Of a stretch of 64,000 nt of DNA, positions 43,801 to 53,813 are shown piece by piece. The translations under genes and the position numbers were made by a program. Source of the stretch: Euglena gracilis (lineage: Eukaryota > Euglenida > Euglenophyceae > Euglenales); assembly GCA_039621445.1 (NCBI GenBank), contig CP154955.1, positions 31,204,542-31,268,541 on the forward strand. The letters are read 5' to 3'. Every line of letters begins with the position of its first letter. The first letter of the stretch is position 1. The notes beneath the pieces are model-generated. The model was given only the letters and a program-made list of their open reading frames with translations. It was not told the DNA's origin and ran no database searches.

Positions 43801-46800
43801 CCGTCGCTTGCCCGGGGGGGGGGGGTCAAACAACAATTTCAAAATACTCGACAATGAAGCAAAATAAACCAGACCAAATAAGACCAAAACTGAAGCCTTG
43901 GAATGCCACATCCAACCATGCTTTACTTTTCCCCCAACTCTTCGTCTGGCCCAAGTTAGAGCCATTTTTCGGCCAATTTTGGTCCAGGGGTCGGGGGTGG
44001 ACCCCAAGCAACGGTGTGGCCCGGGGAACGTCTCGTCCTCCACCACCTCCAGGAAGAGCTCCTCCAGGATCTGTGTCGCCTGCGCGATCCCCCGCCGGGC
44101 CCTGCCCGGGTTGGGGGATTGGAGGGGGTTGCCGTGCCGGCTGGCCGCAGCCCGACCAAAACAAATCAACCTCCGGAGCACCTCCCCCTCAAAAAAAAGG
44201 CTTGATGCTGAAAACGCACTGTGGACTAAATGCATGGCCAGAAAAGGGTTTTTGTGCTCGAAAAAAAAATGGAGAATACAAAACAAAACAAAGGAGCTGT
44301 GCTCCACTGGCATGGGTGAGGGAGGAGCTCCAAATCCTCTCCCTGTGGGAGATTGGGGGCCTTCCAACAAGATGAAAGTGCCACGAGCAGGAGACGGGTC
44401 GGCTGGAACGTTCCACCCGACCTAAACACGTTCCAGAAGCCTCTGAATGAACACTTTTTCCCATTTGGTTTTGAACATTCGAGGCGGCGCCCGGCCCACA
44501 GCCTGGTCCTTCGGGTCGATCTCCGCCTTCTGCCCGGGCCGCACCCCCACCGTGTCGAACGCCACGACACCAGGGCTGGCCGGGAAGGTCTGGTGGGGGG
44601 CGGTGGACCCTTTCCCACACCACCCCCAGGCCGCAGGGTTCCTGCTGGTCCGCCCTGCGCGATGGCGCCACTGGCGGGCCGGCCCCCGAGGCCGCCCTCC
44701 TCGCCGCGGCCCAGCAAGGCGGGGCACAGCAGCAGCTGCCCGTCGCTGAATTCCATCGCCTTTCGGAAGAACCGCGGCCGCCGCGGGGCGGGGGCGGCCC
44801 CGCAGAGCCCCCGGAGGCCTCCTGAGCCCATCGCCGCGTGTGGACCCTCAGCGGCTAGCCAGACGTGCCCCCCCCCCACAGAAACAGGAATCTGCCCCTG
44901 CTTGTTTCAGAGGGCTTGATGTACAACTCAAGTGAGGTCAGGCAACACGGCTTCCGTTTCCAACCAGCCTCAACCTTCGAGCCTTATCGGGGTTCTCAAA
45001 AAAGACTAGGAAAAGTTTTTGTTCACGGGTGAAAGAGGTTCTTGAAAGAAGGATTTGGAGAGAAAACAGGTAAAGAGTAGACTTCAGCAGAGTTAATTGG
45101 CATTCAGCTTAAAAAAAAGATGTTATCTCCAGGCACAAGGCAGCCCCCCCCCCCATCAAACCCCGGTGGGTTTTGGCCCAGACCACTCCAGCGGTGTCTT
45201 TTCAACCACAACTGTCAGACCTCCCCACCCCGGGGGATGGGTCCGGGGGGGAGGGGGGGGGGGGTACCCCACGCATGCCGGCCCGGAGGAGGGCGGGCCC
45301 GCCCCCCGCGGGCCCTCGCGCACCGCCTCCTGGACGCTGGGGAAGTAGAGCGGCTGGCCGCCCTGCAGGCACCCGGCGCTCACCCCCTCGCCCCACGCCA
45401 GCTGCTGCCCCTGCCAGGCCGGATTCGCCCCAAACCCCCACCAGGGAGGGGGAGGTTATCAGATGGGAAATGGATTGAGAATGTTCTGTACATGCAATAT
45501 CGGACGCCCCCCTTGTGCAAAAGGTTTTCTCGCAAGTAGTGAAAAAAAAAGAGGACCTTGAAAGAAAGGCCGAAATTCGCGTTTTTGCACATTTTTTCTT
45601 GAAAACTCTGTCAACACAGACACAAAAAATTCCCTTTTCCGGGAGGGTTGGAGGGCCCTGTTGGGCCGGCCATGGCCGGGGAGGGGGGTCGGGGCACCAT
45701 GCCTTCGGACCCGGCCTGGTCCCCGCAGGTGCGCCGCGGGTTTCGTGGTGACCAGCACACGGAAGTTGCCGAAGTGGTCCGTCAGGGAGAGGTACCCGGC
45801 TGCAAGCCCCGCCCCAGAGCGCGGCTCTGCCCCCCCCCCCCCCCGTCAAGCAGAACGGGACACCTCACACCCCACCCTGTGCCCAACAACCGGTTATCCC
45901 TGTCCACCGACCCGGGGGGGGGATCATACTGGACATGGCCGGGGGGGGGGGGGGCAGGAGAGGTGAAACCTGCAATCCAAGAATCCAAACCGAACGATTG
46001 TCGGGAAGGCCACCGATATCAAACCCGGCACGCTGGACCACCCCGACATGCCATCTGGGTCGCGTGGCAATGGGAGGCGTACCGTCCATGGCAGAACCCA
46101 TGCCGCGGGTGACGGGACTGAATCACTGTGGGGGGGACTTGGGCATAGTCGAGCTTGGTGTTGAAGCGGATCCACTGCAGGCACTGCCGGCCCATCTGGG
46201 CCATCATGTAGTGGCGCACCAGGCTGGGGCCGTACCCGTTAAGCACGTCCACCACCCGTCCGCCCCGGGCCCCTCTCCAGCTCAGACAACCACTTTGTTT
46301 GTATGTTCACAAAGACGCTGGGGAACATCGGTGAACACAGGTGAACGCAAAAAAAAACTGCTGACAGCAAAAAAAACACAAAAAATCGAACTTTCGGCCC
46401 TAAATTGGAGCTGACCAGCCCTTTTCCAACCCACTTTGGGGGCAGGGCTGCCGCAGGGGGATGCTCCGTGGGGGGATGCTCTGAGAGCAGCTCGAAGAAC
46501 CTCGAACAACATTTGAAAATGCTTTCGAGCATCCTCGAATGTCGTTCGATTGAAAAGAACCGTTCAGAGGGCCCTAAAATAACAAAATCCCTTGTGTTGC
46601 ATATGCCCTGGATGTGCAACTCCCTTTTGCCACCGATGCCTTTTTGCACGCAACTGTTCGGAGGGCCCCCAAAATAACAAAATTCCTCGTGTACATGTGC
46701 CCTGTGTGTGCAACTCCCTTTACTCCCCTTTGTTACTAACCTTTGCACGCAGCAGTTCGGAGGCCCCCCCAAAACAACAGAATCCCATGTGTTGCACATG

Positions 46801-49800
46801 CCTTGTGTGCGCAGCTCCGACATTCGAGGATGCTCTAGAGCATCCTCCTGCGTCCTTGAAAGCATCTTTCAGAGGATATTTTGGGACTCTGCGAACAGTT
46901 GCGGATGCGAAGATGCTCGAGGATGCTCGAAAGCATTTTCAAACATCGTTCGAGGTTGTTTGAGGATGTTTTTAAAACCCCCCTCGAGGGGGCAGGGGGC
47001 TTAAAAACGTTCGAGGATGCTCGAGCTCGAACGTTCGAGCTCGAGCATCCCCCTGCGGCAACCCCATTCTGGCCCATTTTTGCACCTCCGGCTGGAAGCC
47101 TAAAATGCGTTAAACCCCCCCAAATAATACCCCCCGGGGTATTATTTTTTTGCCCGAAGTCCCGGCCCGGGGGGGGGGGGGGTATTATTTGAATTTTTTG
47201 AAGTCCCGTAAGATCCAAAATAGCACCCAAAACCCCCTTTAGGGTCATTTTTGTCCTTTCTCATAAAATTTAGCATTTTTGGAGGCCAGATGATCCAGAA
47301 AAATCGATGTTTTTCGTAATTTGTTGTCAGAGATTGTTATTTTTACCTACATTTTCAGGTCAAAATCCGGGTCGTCGGCACGAGATTTGGGGGGGGGGTA
47401 TTATTTCGCGGCCGAAGTCGGACCCCGAGGGGGGGGGGGATGCTCACACGGGGCCTCTCCCTCAAAGGCCACAACATATTGACCCCCCTCCAGAGGGAGG
47501 TCCGGCAGCACATCGACACAACCGGGGCTCCAGAGGCCAGGCAGGGGGCAGGTGGGGGGTCGGACCCCCGGTCCAGCAGGGTGGGGGGTGAGGGGACACG
47601 CCCCCCTCCTAAAAAGTGGCGCGTGTCAGGGGGGGTATTATTTGGGGGGGTATTATTTGGGTAGAGGGTTCACCGTCTAGCCGCCACCCTTCGGGCGGAA
47701 AAATAATAAACCAAACTCGTCGATGGGAGTCCAAGGTTGGAATATGGTTGCTGGCTGAAATAAGGCGCCTTGACCCATACTCCAGGGTTAAAAGGAAAAG
47801 TTGTGGGTGAATAAGTCATTGGTCAGGCTAACCATTGCGGGTTGCGAGAGGCATCAAAAGGCCGAGGCATGTCCTCAACACTTGTGTAAGCGAATGTTTC
47901 ATGGGTGTGTGAAAACCTTTATTTTTGGTGAACACAAGAAATTATTTGGTGAAGACAGGTGAGCACAAAAAAAAATTGGTGAACACGGGTGAACGCAAAA
48001 AAAAAATTGGTGGCCACAGCTGAACACAAATTTTTTCTTGGTGAACATTTGATACACATTTGTGGTGAACACACTAACTCTGAACGTCTGCTCCAGCTCC
48101 TCCACCTCCGCCCCCCCAGTGGCGGCTGGGCAGGGGTACCGTAGGAGGATGCTCCGTCGGAGGATGTTCGCGAGCATTCTCGAACGATGCTGGAGGATGC
48201 TGTGAGCATCCTCGAGTGCAGATCCTTTTGCACGCAACTGTTCAGAGGGCCCTGAAAATAACAAAATCCCGGATGTCACATATGCCCTGTGTGTGCCACT
48301 CCCACGACAGAAGGACTCCCTTTTGTCGCGCAAATCATTTTTTGCAACGTGAATTTCGAACTTGGAAACAGTCCACAGGAGGATGCGCACGAGCAGTTGA
48401 GGATGCCTGGAAGCATCCTCAAATGTCGTTCGAGGTGGTTTGAGGAGGCTGTGTAAGCCGCCTGAAGGGGGGACGCTTAATAACGTTCAAGGATGCTCGA
48501 GCTCGAACATTCGAGCTCGAGCATCTTTGCACAGAAAACCCCTACAGTGGCTGGAAGCAATACCAGAATGCCACAGATGCTGGCAGAGGGAGCCACCGTG
48601 TGAACAAAATGCAGCCACAGTTCCAAGTCAGGATGAAAATGGGCACGCGTCCTCTAAACTAGGCGGCAGGCGGCGGGAGGTGCATGTTTCAATGGGTGCT
48701 TACCTCACGGTCCGCAAGGCATTTTGTGACACTGTGCCGTTGCTTGGAGAGGTCGGCGGCTGCCGACGGCCACGGTTGCTGAAAGAGGTCGAAAGCAAGT
48801 TGTCGACCATGGGGCACATGGTTGAGGAGGGGACACCACCACCCCCAGACGGCGCTGTGTACCTGGCATACCCCGAGGACAAGAGAGAAGCCTGGGCGGA
48901 TGGCTTGGATCTGCACCTTGGTGAGCATGGCGGCCTCCACCCCGACCACCCCCATCACCATGTTGGGCCCAGGGCGGGCCGGGGAGGCGCGGCGGGAGAA
49001 AAGTCGGGGCCGCTCCCGCTCCAATACAACACGCGAGGTGCTGGGGGGGGGGGGGGGCAGGACTGTATAGGAAGGCCTGGTGGGGGGTGGGGTTTTTGCA
49101 GCGTGGGTCAGCAATGACAATGTGGCTTTCTCGGCTTCCAGAGCCTGTTACACCCGGAGTGTTTGGTGCCCAGCTTTTCGGCCAACAGCAGGCGCAGTCC
49201 CGTGAACATGGGGCCGCCCCCCAAAAAAACAATGGCCTGTCGCCCCCCATCCCAATGGATGCACACCAACCAAGCCCCCGGCCTGGCCCTGGCCAGACCC
49301 GCTGCGCAGGCCCAGCAGCAACAGGCAGTCGCTGTGCGCCTTGCGGGGCGCCTCCGCCCCCGGCGGGTCCCCCCAGCGCTGGGCGGCGGCAGCGCGGCGC
49401 GGGAGACGCCCATGGGGGAGGGACCCCACCTGAGACACGACACACCATGTCGAAGGGGGGGGCTTTCTGACCCCAGAAAGGGTGCCCCCCACGGCAGGCC
49501 TGATTAGGTGGGACCCTCCCCCCCCCCAGGGAACACCCCCAAAGGAGGGGGGGGAGTCGACCCGCCAACCACCCTCAGGGCTTCTGACAGTCCCGGGCAG
49601 CGCTGGGCGTAGGGGACGATGCGGTCGTCCGCCGCCTCGTTGGGGAAGAGGAAGTGGTTGTCGTGGACGCGGTCCGTCTTGTGGCGCCGCTCGCAGAAGT
49701 CGAACGTCACGCCCGGGGGACTGCGGGTGTGGGTGAGGTACTTGCCCAGCATGGCGGTGTGCCGGGAGCCCGGGGGCAGGCCGAGGGGCTCAGACCAGTA

Positions 49801-49838
49801 GAAAAGGTGGCCGTTCAGCCGCGGGGGAATCAGCATGC
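40885..49838 (-). CDS. Long multi-exon protein with dynein-stalk-like C-terminal domain
   Basis: Exons in minus order: 49579-49838 (LNGHLFYWSEPLGLPPG, then VTFDFCERRHKTDRVHDNHF), weaker ones at 49160-49400, about 48921-49000 (VMGVVGVEAAMLTK), about 46148-46282 (VVDVLNGYGPSLVRHYMM), about 45735-45797 (YLSLTDHFGNFRVLVTT), about 45305-45395, about 44690-44800, about 44504-44575 (VVAFDTVGVRPGQKAEIDP), about 44030-44101 (ATQILEELFLEVVEDE), about 43705-43790 (STHVRFLKRVFMHANRE), 43141-43298, 42659-42810, 40885-41007 (TGA at 40885-40887). The pair 43298 and 42810 reads VPPAAVGRVMYALLHLLGK, AWKELRNFVK, then SVPIARLYEWTNVAIM, which follows the spacing of the dynein heavy chain stalk region. No AAA module follows, so it is not a dynein motor. 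Treating all exons as one gene is inference. An hAT-like element interrupts the 46282 exon. Confidence 0.45.
41385..41770 (+). repeat. GGGCTGG-family repeat, divergent
   Basis: TTTGGGCTGGCTGGGAAAA at the left, GCTGGCTGGCTGGATCCCC at the right, and a core with CCAAAAATGCCCCAAAAAA. Related in layout to 4440 and 12665. Confidence 0.5.
41835..42262 (+). repeat. AATAAGACC-family repeat
   Basis: TAAACCCCCC plus AAATAAGACCCC at the left, GACCCGGGTCTTTTGGGG and GGTTAAAC at the right. The core includes two GCGTGAAGCGCCG hairpins (41919 and 42078) and TTGGGAACCTGAAAATGG. Closely matched by 56490-56952. Confidence 0.8.
46448..47060. repeat. GAGCATCC-family element, nested
   Basis: Left TGCCGCAGGGGGATGCTC and its inverse at the right end. 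The interior has TTCGAGGTTGTTTGAGG words and three tandem blocks with CAACTCCCTTT, TTTGCACGCA and AATAACAAAATCCC. Related copies are at 48135 and 51010. Confidence 0.75.
47115..47430 (-). repeat. AATAATACC-family repeat, inverted copy
   Basis: Carries the core words of 35312-35700 in reverse (CGTAATTTGTTGTCAGAG, AGATGATCCAGAAAAATC, CAAAATCCGGGTC). More GGTATTATTTGG words run on to 47665. Nested inside the 46283-48090 element. Confidence 0.75.
48135..48535. repeat. GAGCATCC-family element
   Basis: TAGGAGGATGCTCCGTCGG at the left, GAGCTCGAGCATC at the right, with the shared inner block TTTTGCACGCAACTGTTCAG, GGGCCCTGAAAATAAC and AAAATCCC. Confidence 0.7.
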
Positions 49839-50192
49839 CTGTTTGCATCTCGTTTTGTCCAAAATTCACCATTCCAAGCAAAATTCCAGCCGGTGACCAT
49901 TTTTGGATCAAAAACTCTCAAATGCGTGTCTTTAAACTGTCACAAAATTGTATTTTTTTGGAAATTTTCCCGTCTCGCTCTGCTGGCCCAGCGCATGTCA
50001 GCCAGAGGGGGGAGAGGTCAAAATGCCAAAATCAAAGCCCCAAGGGGGGGGGGTTATACCCCCTAACTAACCCCCCTAACCAGAGGGGTTAGTTAGTTAG
50101 GGGGGACCGGAGGGAGGTCTGTCCCCCTCACCTGCCCTTATATCGAACCGTGGCTGGCCCCAACATCACCTCATCGCCTCCTGGCCCTGGAG

Positions 50193-50305
50193 ATGGACCC
50201 CTGGCGTGTGCTCGGGTTGCCCCCGGGCGCCCCCCGCGAGGAGGTCAAGGCCCGGTACCTGGCGCTGGCCAAGCAGTACCACCCGGACCGTGGTGGGTCC
50301 CACAG
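50193..50305 (+). CDS. J-domain protein, first exon
   Basis: Begins ATG at 50193 and reads MDPWRVLGLPPGAPREEVKA, then RYLALAKQYHPDRGGS, a DnaJ-type J-domain with the HPD motif that stimulates Hsp70. Ends CACAG|GTGTGT at 50305, a fair 5' splice site. It covers helix I, helix II and the HPD loop, so helix III should follow in the next exon, which I could not place. It lies on the opposite strand to all neighbouring exons, and minus-strand exons lie on both sides (49838 and about 50850), so the genes overlap or are nested. Confidence 0.75.
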
Positions 50306-50511
50306 GTGTGTGGCCGTGAAGGGTGTCCCGTGGCGACCTTTTTTTAGGAAAGGGCGTGGGTGATGTGGGAGGCAGGAAGGCCCACCCAGGAGGGGGTGGG
50401 GCTTCTGAAATTGATGGTTGTGCAATTATGTGCGTAAACACACAGGACACCCAAGCTCGTGCACGCTCAGTTCATTTTGGGCAAAATTTTCTCTTTCGGT
50501 GCCTTCGACTA

Positions 50512-50690
50512 AAGTGGAATATGTGTCTGGCGGGCGCTTGGTGGCCGGCGCAGTGAACAAGGTAAGTCCCGCCAGGCTCCGGCCACCTCCACGTACACAG
50601 ACAAAAGGGTCACAGGCGAAAAACAGCGCCAGGCCGGAAGAAGGGTTAAAAGGCACAAAAAAAAAAACAGCCACCGTGCACACAGGGGGT
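50512..50690 (+). repeat. 170-bp dispersed repeat with donor-like motif
   Basis: Shares GGCGGGCGCTTGGTGGCCGG, GTGAACAAGGTAAGTCCCGCC, GTACACAGACAAAAGGG and GGCGCTGTTTTTC-complement words with the inverted copies at 58670 and 60903. The first two encode SGGRLVAGAVNK or a near match before a GTAAGT. It may be the tail of a mobile element. Confidence 0.75.
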
Positions 50691-50837
50691 TTATACTCAG
50701 AAGGGGTTTGTATTTGGGGGGGTGAGGTAAATTTGGGGGGGGTAGAGATTGGGGTGCACATGGTGTGTGGCATGCTGTTTGACACATATGGAACCTGGTG
50801 TGTGCCATTTTGCCGACCAAGCAGGTTCGCCCCAGCA

Positions 50838-52797
50838 CGGCTTTCCCCCGCCTGGGCTCCTTGCAGCACTGGGCCACCACCGTGGCGTGCCTCTGGAAGC
50901 TGTCCAGCACGGAGACGTACACGTTGCTGTCAGGCCCCACCCGCTCAAAAATGACGCGGGCAGCCTCCCGGTACAGATCCCCAGCAGGGTTTGGTACGTG
51001 GCCGGCGGGGGACCGTAGGAGGATGCTCCGCAGGAAGATGTTTGCCGGGGGGTTGGAGGAAGCTCGCAAGGGACAACCTTTCTGGGTTTGGAAACAGAAC
51101 AAAATCCCTTGCGTGATGTGTGTCCTGTGTGTGCGACTCCCTCTGTTCCGTTTTGTTGTGCACGTCCTTTTGCACACAACTGTTTTCCAAGGCCCCAAAA
51201 TAACAAAATGCCTGTGTAACGTGCGCAGGTGGTTCCAGGAATGCTGGAAGTTCCTATGAAGCATGAATTCAGTAATTCAGAATGAATTCAGCGTGAATTC
51301 AGAACGCAGTAAGATGCTCGTGATCGTCTCAAATGCCCCCTCGGGGGGGGGGGGGCTTCAAGCATAAAGGCGGGGATGCCCCCTCGTGCATAAAAACGTT
51401 GGGAAATGCTCGAGCTCGAACGTCCAAGCTCAAGCATTCTCTCCAAGAGTTACCCCCTTCGGGGAAGGCAAAGGTGCCATTCCCTACCCCCCCCCCATGC
51501 GACCCTGACAATTTCTGACGCTGGCAGGTCTCGGGTAAACCCCCCCTAATAAGTGCACGGGTGCGCGCATTTTAAGGACGTAGTTTCGGACCCCAAGGGG
51601 TGTGCACTTATTAGGGCAGTGCGCACTTTTTAGGACAAAGCCGAAAATACTCATGTTTCCCCCACTCTTTTTCAATTTTCCCCCTATTTTGCGATTTCAA
51701 GCAGTGAGTCAAGTGATTGTGTGTCAAATTTGGGCTTGGATGATGGAAGTATTTGGTCTGAGAAGGACAGTTCTGAGAATTTTGTGTGCTTTCCGACCTG
51801 AGATGTAACAGTAATTTCTCCTTTGGGGGGGTGCGCACTTTTTAGGGAGGTAGTTTCGGACCCCTTGGGGGTGCGCACTTATTAGGGCACTGCGCACTTA
51901 TTGGGGGGGGGGGTTACGACAGTTCCCCGGGGGGGTTCGTCTCCTTGGGGGGACAGAGGTGCTGTTCTCCATCCTGGCACCAAGGACCACCCCCCAGGAG
52001 TCCCAACCCCTGGCCCAGCGGTGTGAATGAGAACGGGTCCCGCCCGATGCGGCGGAGGTCGGCCAGCTCTGCAAAGTCGATCTCAAAGGCACGCTTTGCG
52101 AGGATGTCACACAGCTGGGCGAAGAAATCCAGCTGGTATTCCGTCATGTGCCGCACCCCATCCCCCGCAGGAGGCCAGCCGGGGGGGGGGGGGGGCTTGG
52201 TTCACGAAATAGAGCCAAGAATGATGAGGGGAACCCCTTCACAACCGACAGGTCATCCATAATTTGCAGCTTCAACCCCGGGTTGAAATTGTGGTTCTCG
52301 CTCCATTGCAATGGCGGGAATGACCATCAACGCGCGCCAAGGTAGGGATCATATTTGGCCGAAATTGCCGTTGACCTCCTGACACGGGAGGAATCACCAG
52401 CCTCCTCAAAAGGTAGAGAAACGTGGGTAGAGAAACCAGAAAGGCAAGGGGTGGGGCTGCGGGCAGCCTTTGTGGTCTCTCCTCCGTTCCTCCGCCTCCC
52501 GCAGCGCCATACCCCCGGGGCAGCCCCCTGGCCGGCGTCCACCCCGTCCCGCGGCACGTTCTCCGGCTGCACCGTCACCCGGTTCCCCCGGCACGTGTCG
52601 CAGCACAGCACCGCCGCGGCCAGGGCCACACGGGCCGCAGCACCGGGGCTGCCGCTTCCCCCTCCCCCCCCCTCTGGCGGACAAACGGTGTTGTGAGCAC
52701 AGGAGCCGCCAGCACAGCCGCGTGCCGCCCTGCCGGGACCTCCCCGTCCGGCAGGACGAGGGGCTGGGCGTAGAAGTCCCCGGGGGTGACCGGCGCG
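50838..52797 (-). CDS. Minus-strand exons of unknown product
   Basis: Exons: 52740-52797 (TPGDFYAQPLVLPDGE, acceptor GCCCCCAG|, donor GAG|GTCCCG), 52513-52648 (VLCCDTCRGNRVTVQPENV, donor GGG|GTATGG), about 51985-52150 (MTEYQLDFFAQLCDILAKR, then IDFAELADLRRIGRDPFSF) and about 50860-50985 (LYREAARVIFERVGPDSNV, then YVSVLDSFQRHATVVAQ). The CDTC pair could bind metal but is only one CxxC. I do not recognise the protein. These may be upstream exons of the 40885-49838 gene, or a separate gene. Confidence 0.45.
51010..51440. repeat. GAGCATCC-family element, divergent
   Basis: TAGGAGGATGCTCCGCAGG at the left, CTCGAGCTCGAACGTCC and CAAGCATTCTC at the right, with the inner CAAAATAACAAAATGCC and GTGTGTGCGACTCCC block. 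Confidence 0.65.
51530..51918. repeat. GTGCGCACTTATTAG-family repeat
   Basis: GGTAAACCCCCCC plus TAATAAGTGCAC at the left, GCGCACTTATTGGGG and GGTTAC at the right, with internal TAGTTTCGGACCCC words near both ends and an unrelated core. It follows the same C-tract/word/core/word/G-tract plan as other families. Confidence 0.7.
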
Positions 52798-53037
52798 CTG
52801 GGGGCAGGGACGGCGGGGGCTGGGCTGAGGCGGGGCTGGGCGGGCCACTGCTTAGGTGCTGATCCACCGATGCCCCATCCAATACCGGGAGAGTGAAAAG
52901 GGGGATCGGGGGGCGAAGGGGGGGAAAAAACCTCGAGTTTCGTGCTCCCAACCACCAAAGTTACCCAGAGCCAATTTAGCAATGTGCCCCCCCCAACTTA
53001 GGTGGCGCATCTCGTACTTAAGCTTTTTTTCTTTGTC

Positions 53038-53089
53038 GAGGTGTGGTCCTCATATATTGGTACACACCGATATATGAGGCTCACACCTC
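53038..53089. repeat. 24-bp-arm hairpin next to the left end
   Basis: Arms 53038-53061 and 53066-53089 (GAGGTGTG...CATATATTGGT and its complement, three mismatches) around a 4-base loop, eight bases inside the left inverted repeat. Confidence 0.85.
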
Positions 53090-53361
53090 ACGATACTGGC
53101 TAGGAAACACAACGGTTTCAAACTATCATTCTAACATAGCTTTCTGACTCGTCTGGAGCGACAGATTGGTGCTGTCGTCTGTGAAAGAGGTGGTTCATAC
53201 ACCCTGGCTGTTGTGACTGTGGGTTTTGGGGTGTCCGTGCTGTCTGTGACTGCCGACTGATGCACACCTGTTTGATGGGGACCGACTTTACACCATTTGG
53301 AAATGATGTGATGTGCAGGCAAATTAGGCGACGATTGTGGCATAAAAATATTTTCCAGAAC

Positions 53362-53726
53362 CATACAATTGCTTACCGCCCCCCGGGGGGGGGGGGGGAG
53401 GGGGGGTCACTCCACTTTTTTAAAAACCAGTCAGTCACTCATTTTCAAAAAACCAGCCAGTCACTACCCCCCCGGGGGGGGGGGGGGGTCGGCCACTCAG
53501 AAAAACGGCCACTTTCCAGTCACTTTAGGCCATTTTAGGCCCAAAAAAAATTTTCCGGCGCCTTCGGCGCCGGGGTCACTCAAGCCACTTTTGCCCACTC
53601 CTGGCCGACCCCCCCCCCCGGGGGGAGGGGTCCGGGCCAAAAACCAGTCAGTCACTCTGAAAAAACCAGTCACCCACCCCCCCGGGGGGGGGGGGGGGGG
53701 TCGGTCAGTGCTTAAGCAATTGCCTG
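53362..53726. mobile_element. hAT-like short element nested in the 3.4-kb element
   Basis: Ends CATACAATTGCTTA and CAGGCAATTGCTTA (inverted), perfect 8-bp duplication TCCAGAAC at 53354-53361 and 53727-53734. The interior has CCAGTCAGTCAC words and GGCGCCTTCGGCGCC at 53557-53571. Same family as 15347-15782. Confidence 0.85.
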
Positions 53727-53813
53727 TCCAGAACACTGCGGCCATCGACGGAACGAAATGTGTGTGTAGCGATGGAACACACCCGACACAAGTTTATGAA
53801 AAGAGGGTCGATG

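Larger units (their letters stand above)
46283..48090. mobile_element. 1.8-kb hAT-like element inside an apparent exon
   Basis: Starts CAGACAACCACTTTG and ends AACGTCTG; perfect 8-bp duplication CTCCAGCT at 46275-46282 and 48091-48098. The ends match those of the element at 35737 (CAGAC...TGTTCAC). GGTGAACACAGGTGAACGC units occur near both ends. Two other repeats are nested inside (46448-47060 and 47115-47430). No transposase. The left flank is protein-coding on the minus strand, and coding-like sequence (GGAGGTGGAGGAGCTGGAG on the minus strand) resumes at the right flank. Confidence 0.85.

Noticed and set aside
50512-50580. SGGRLVAGAVNK followed by GTAAGT as the second exon of the J-domain gene
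   Set aside because: The same stretch occurs in dispersed copies at 60903 and partly at 58670, so it belongs to a repeat and not to this gene in particular.
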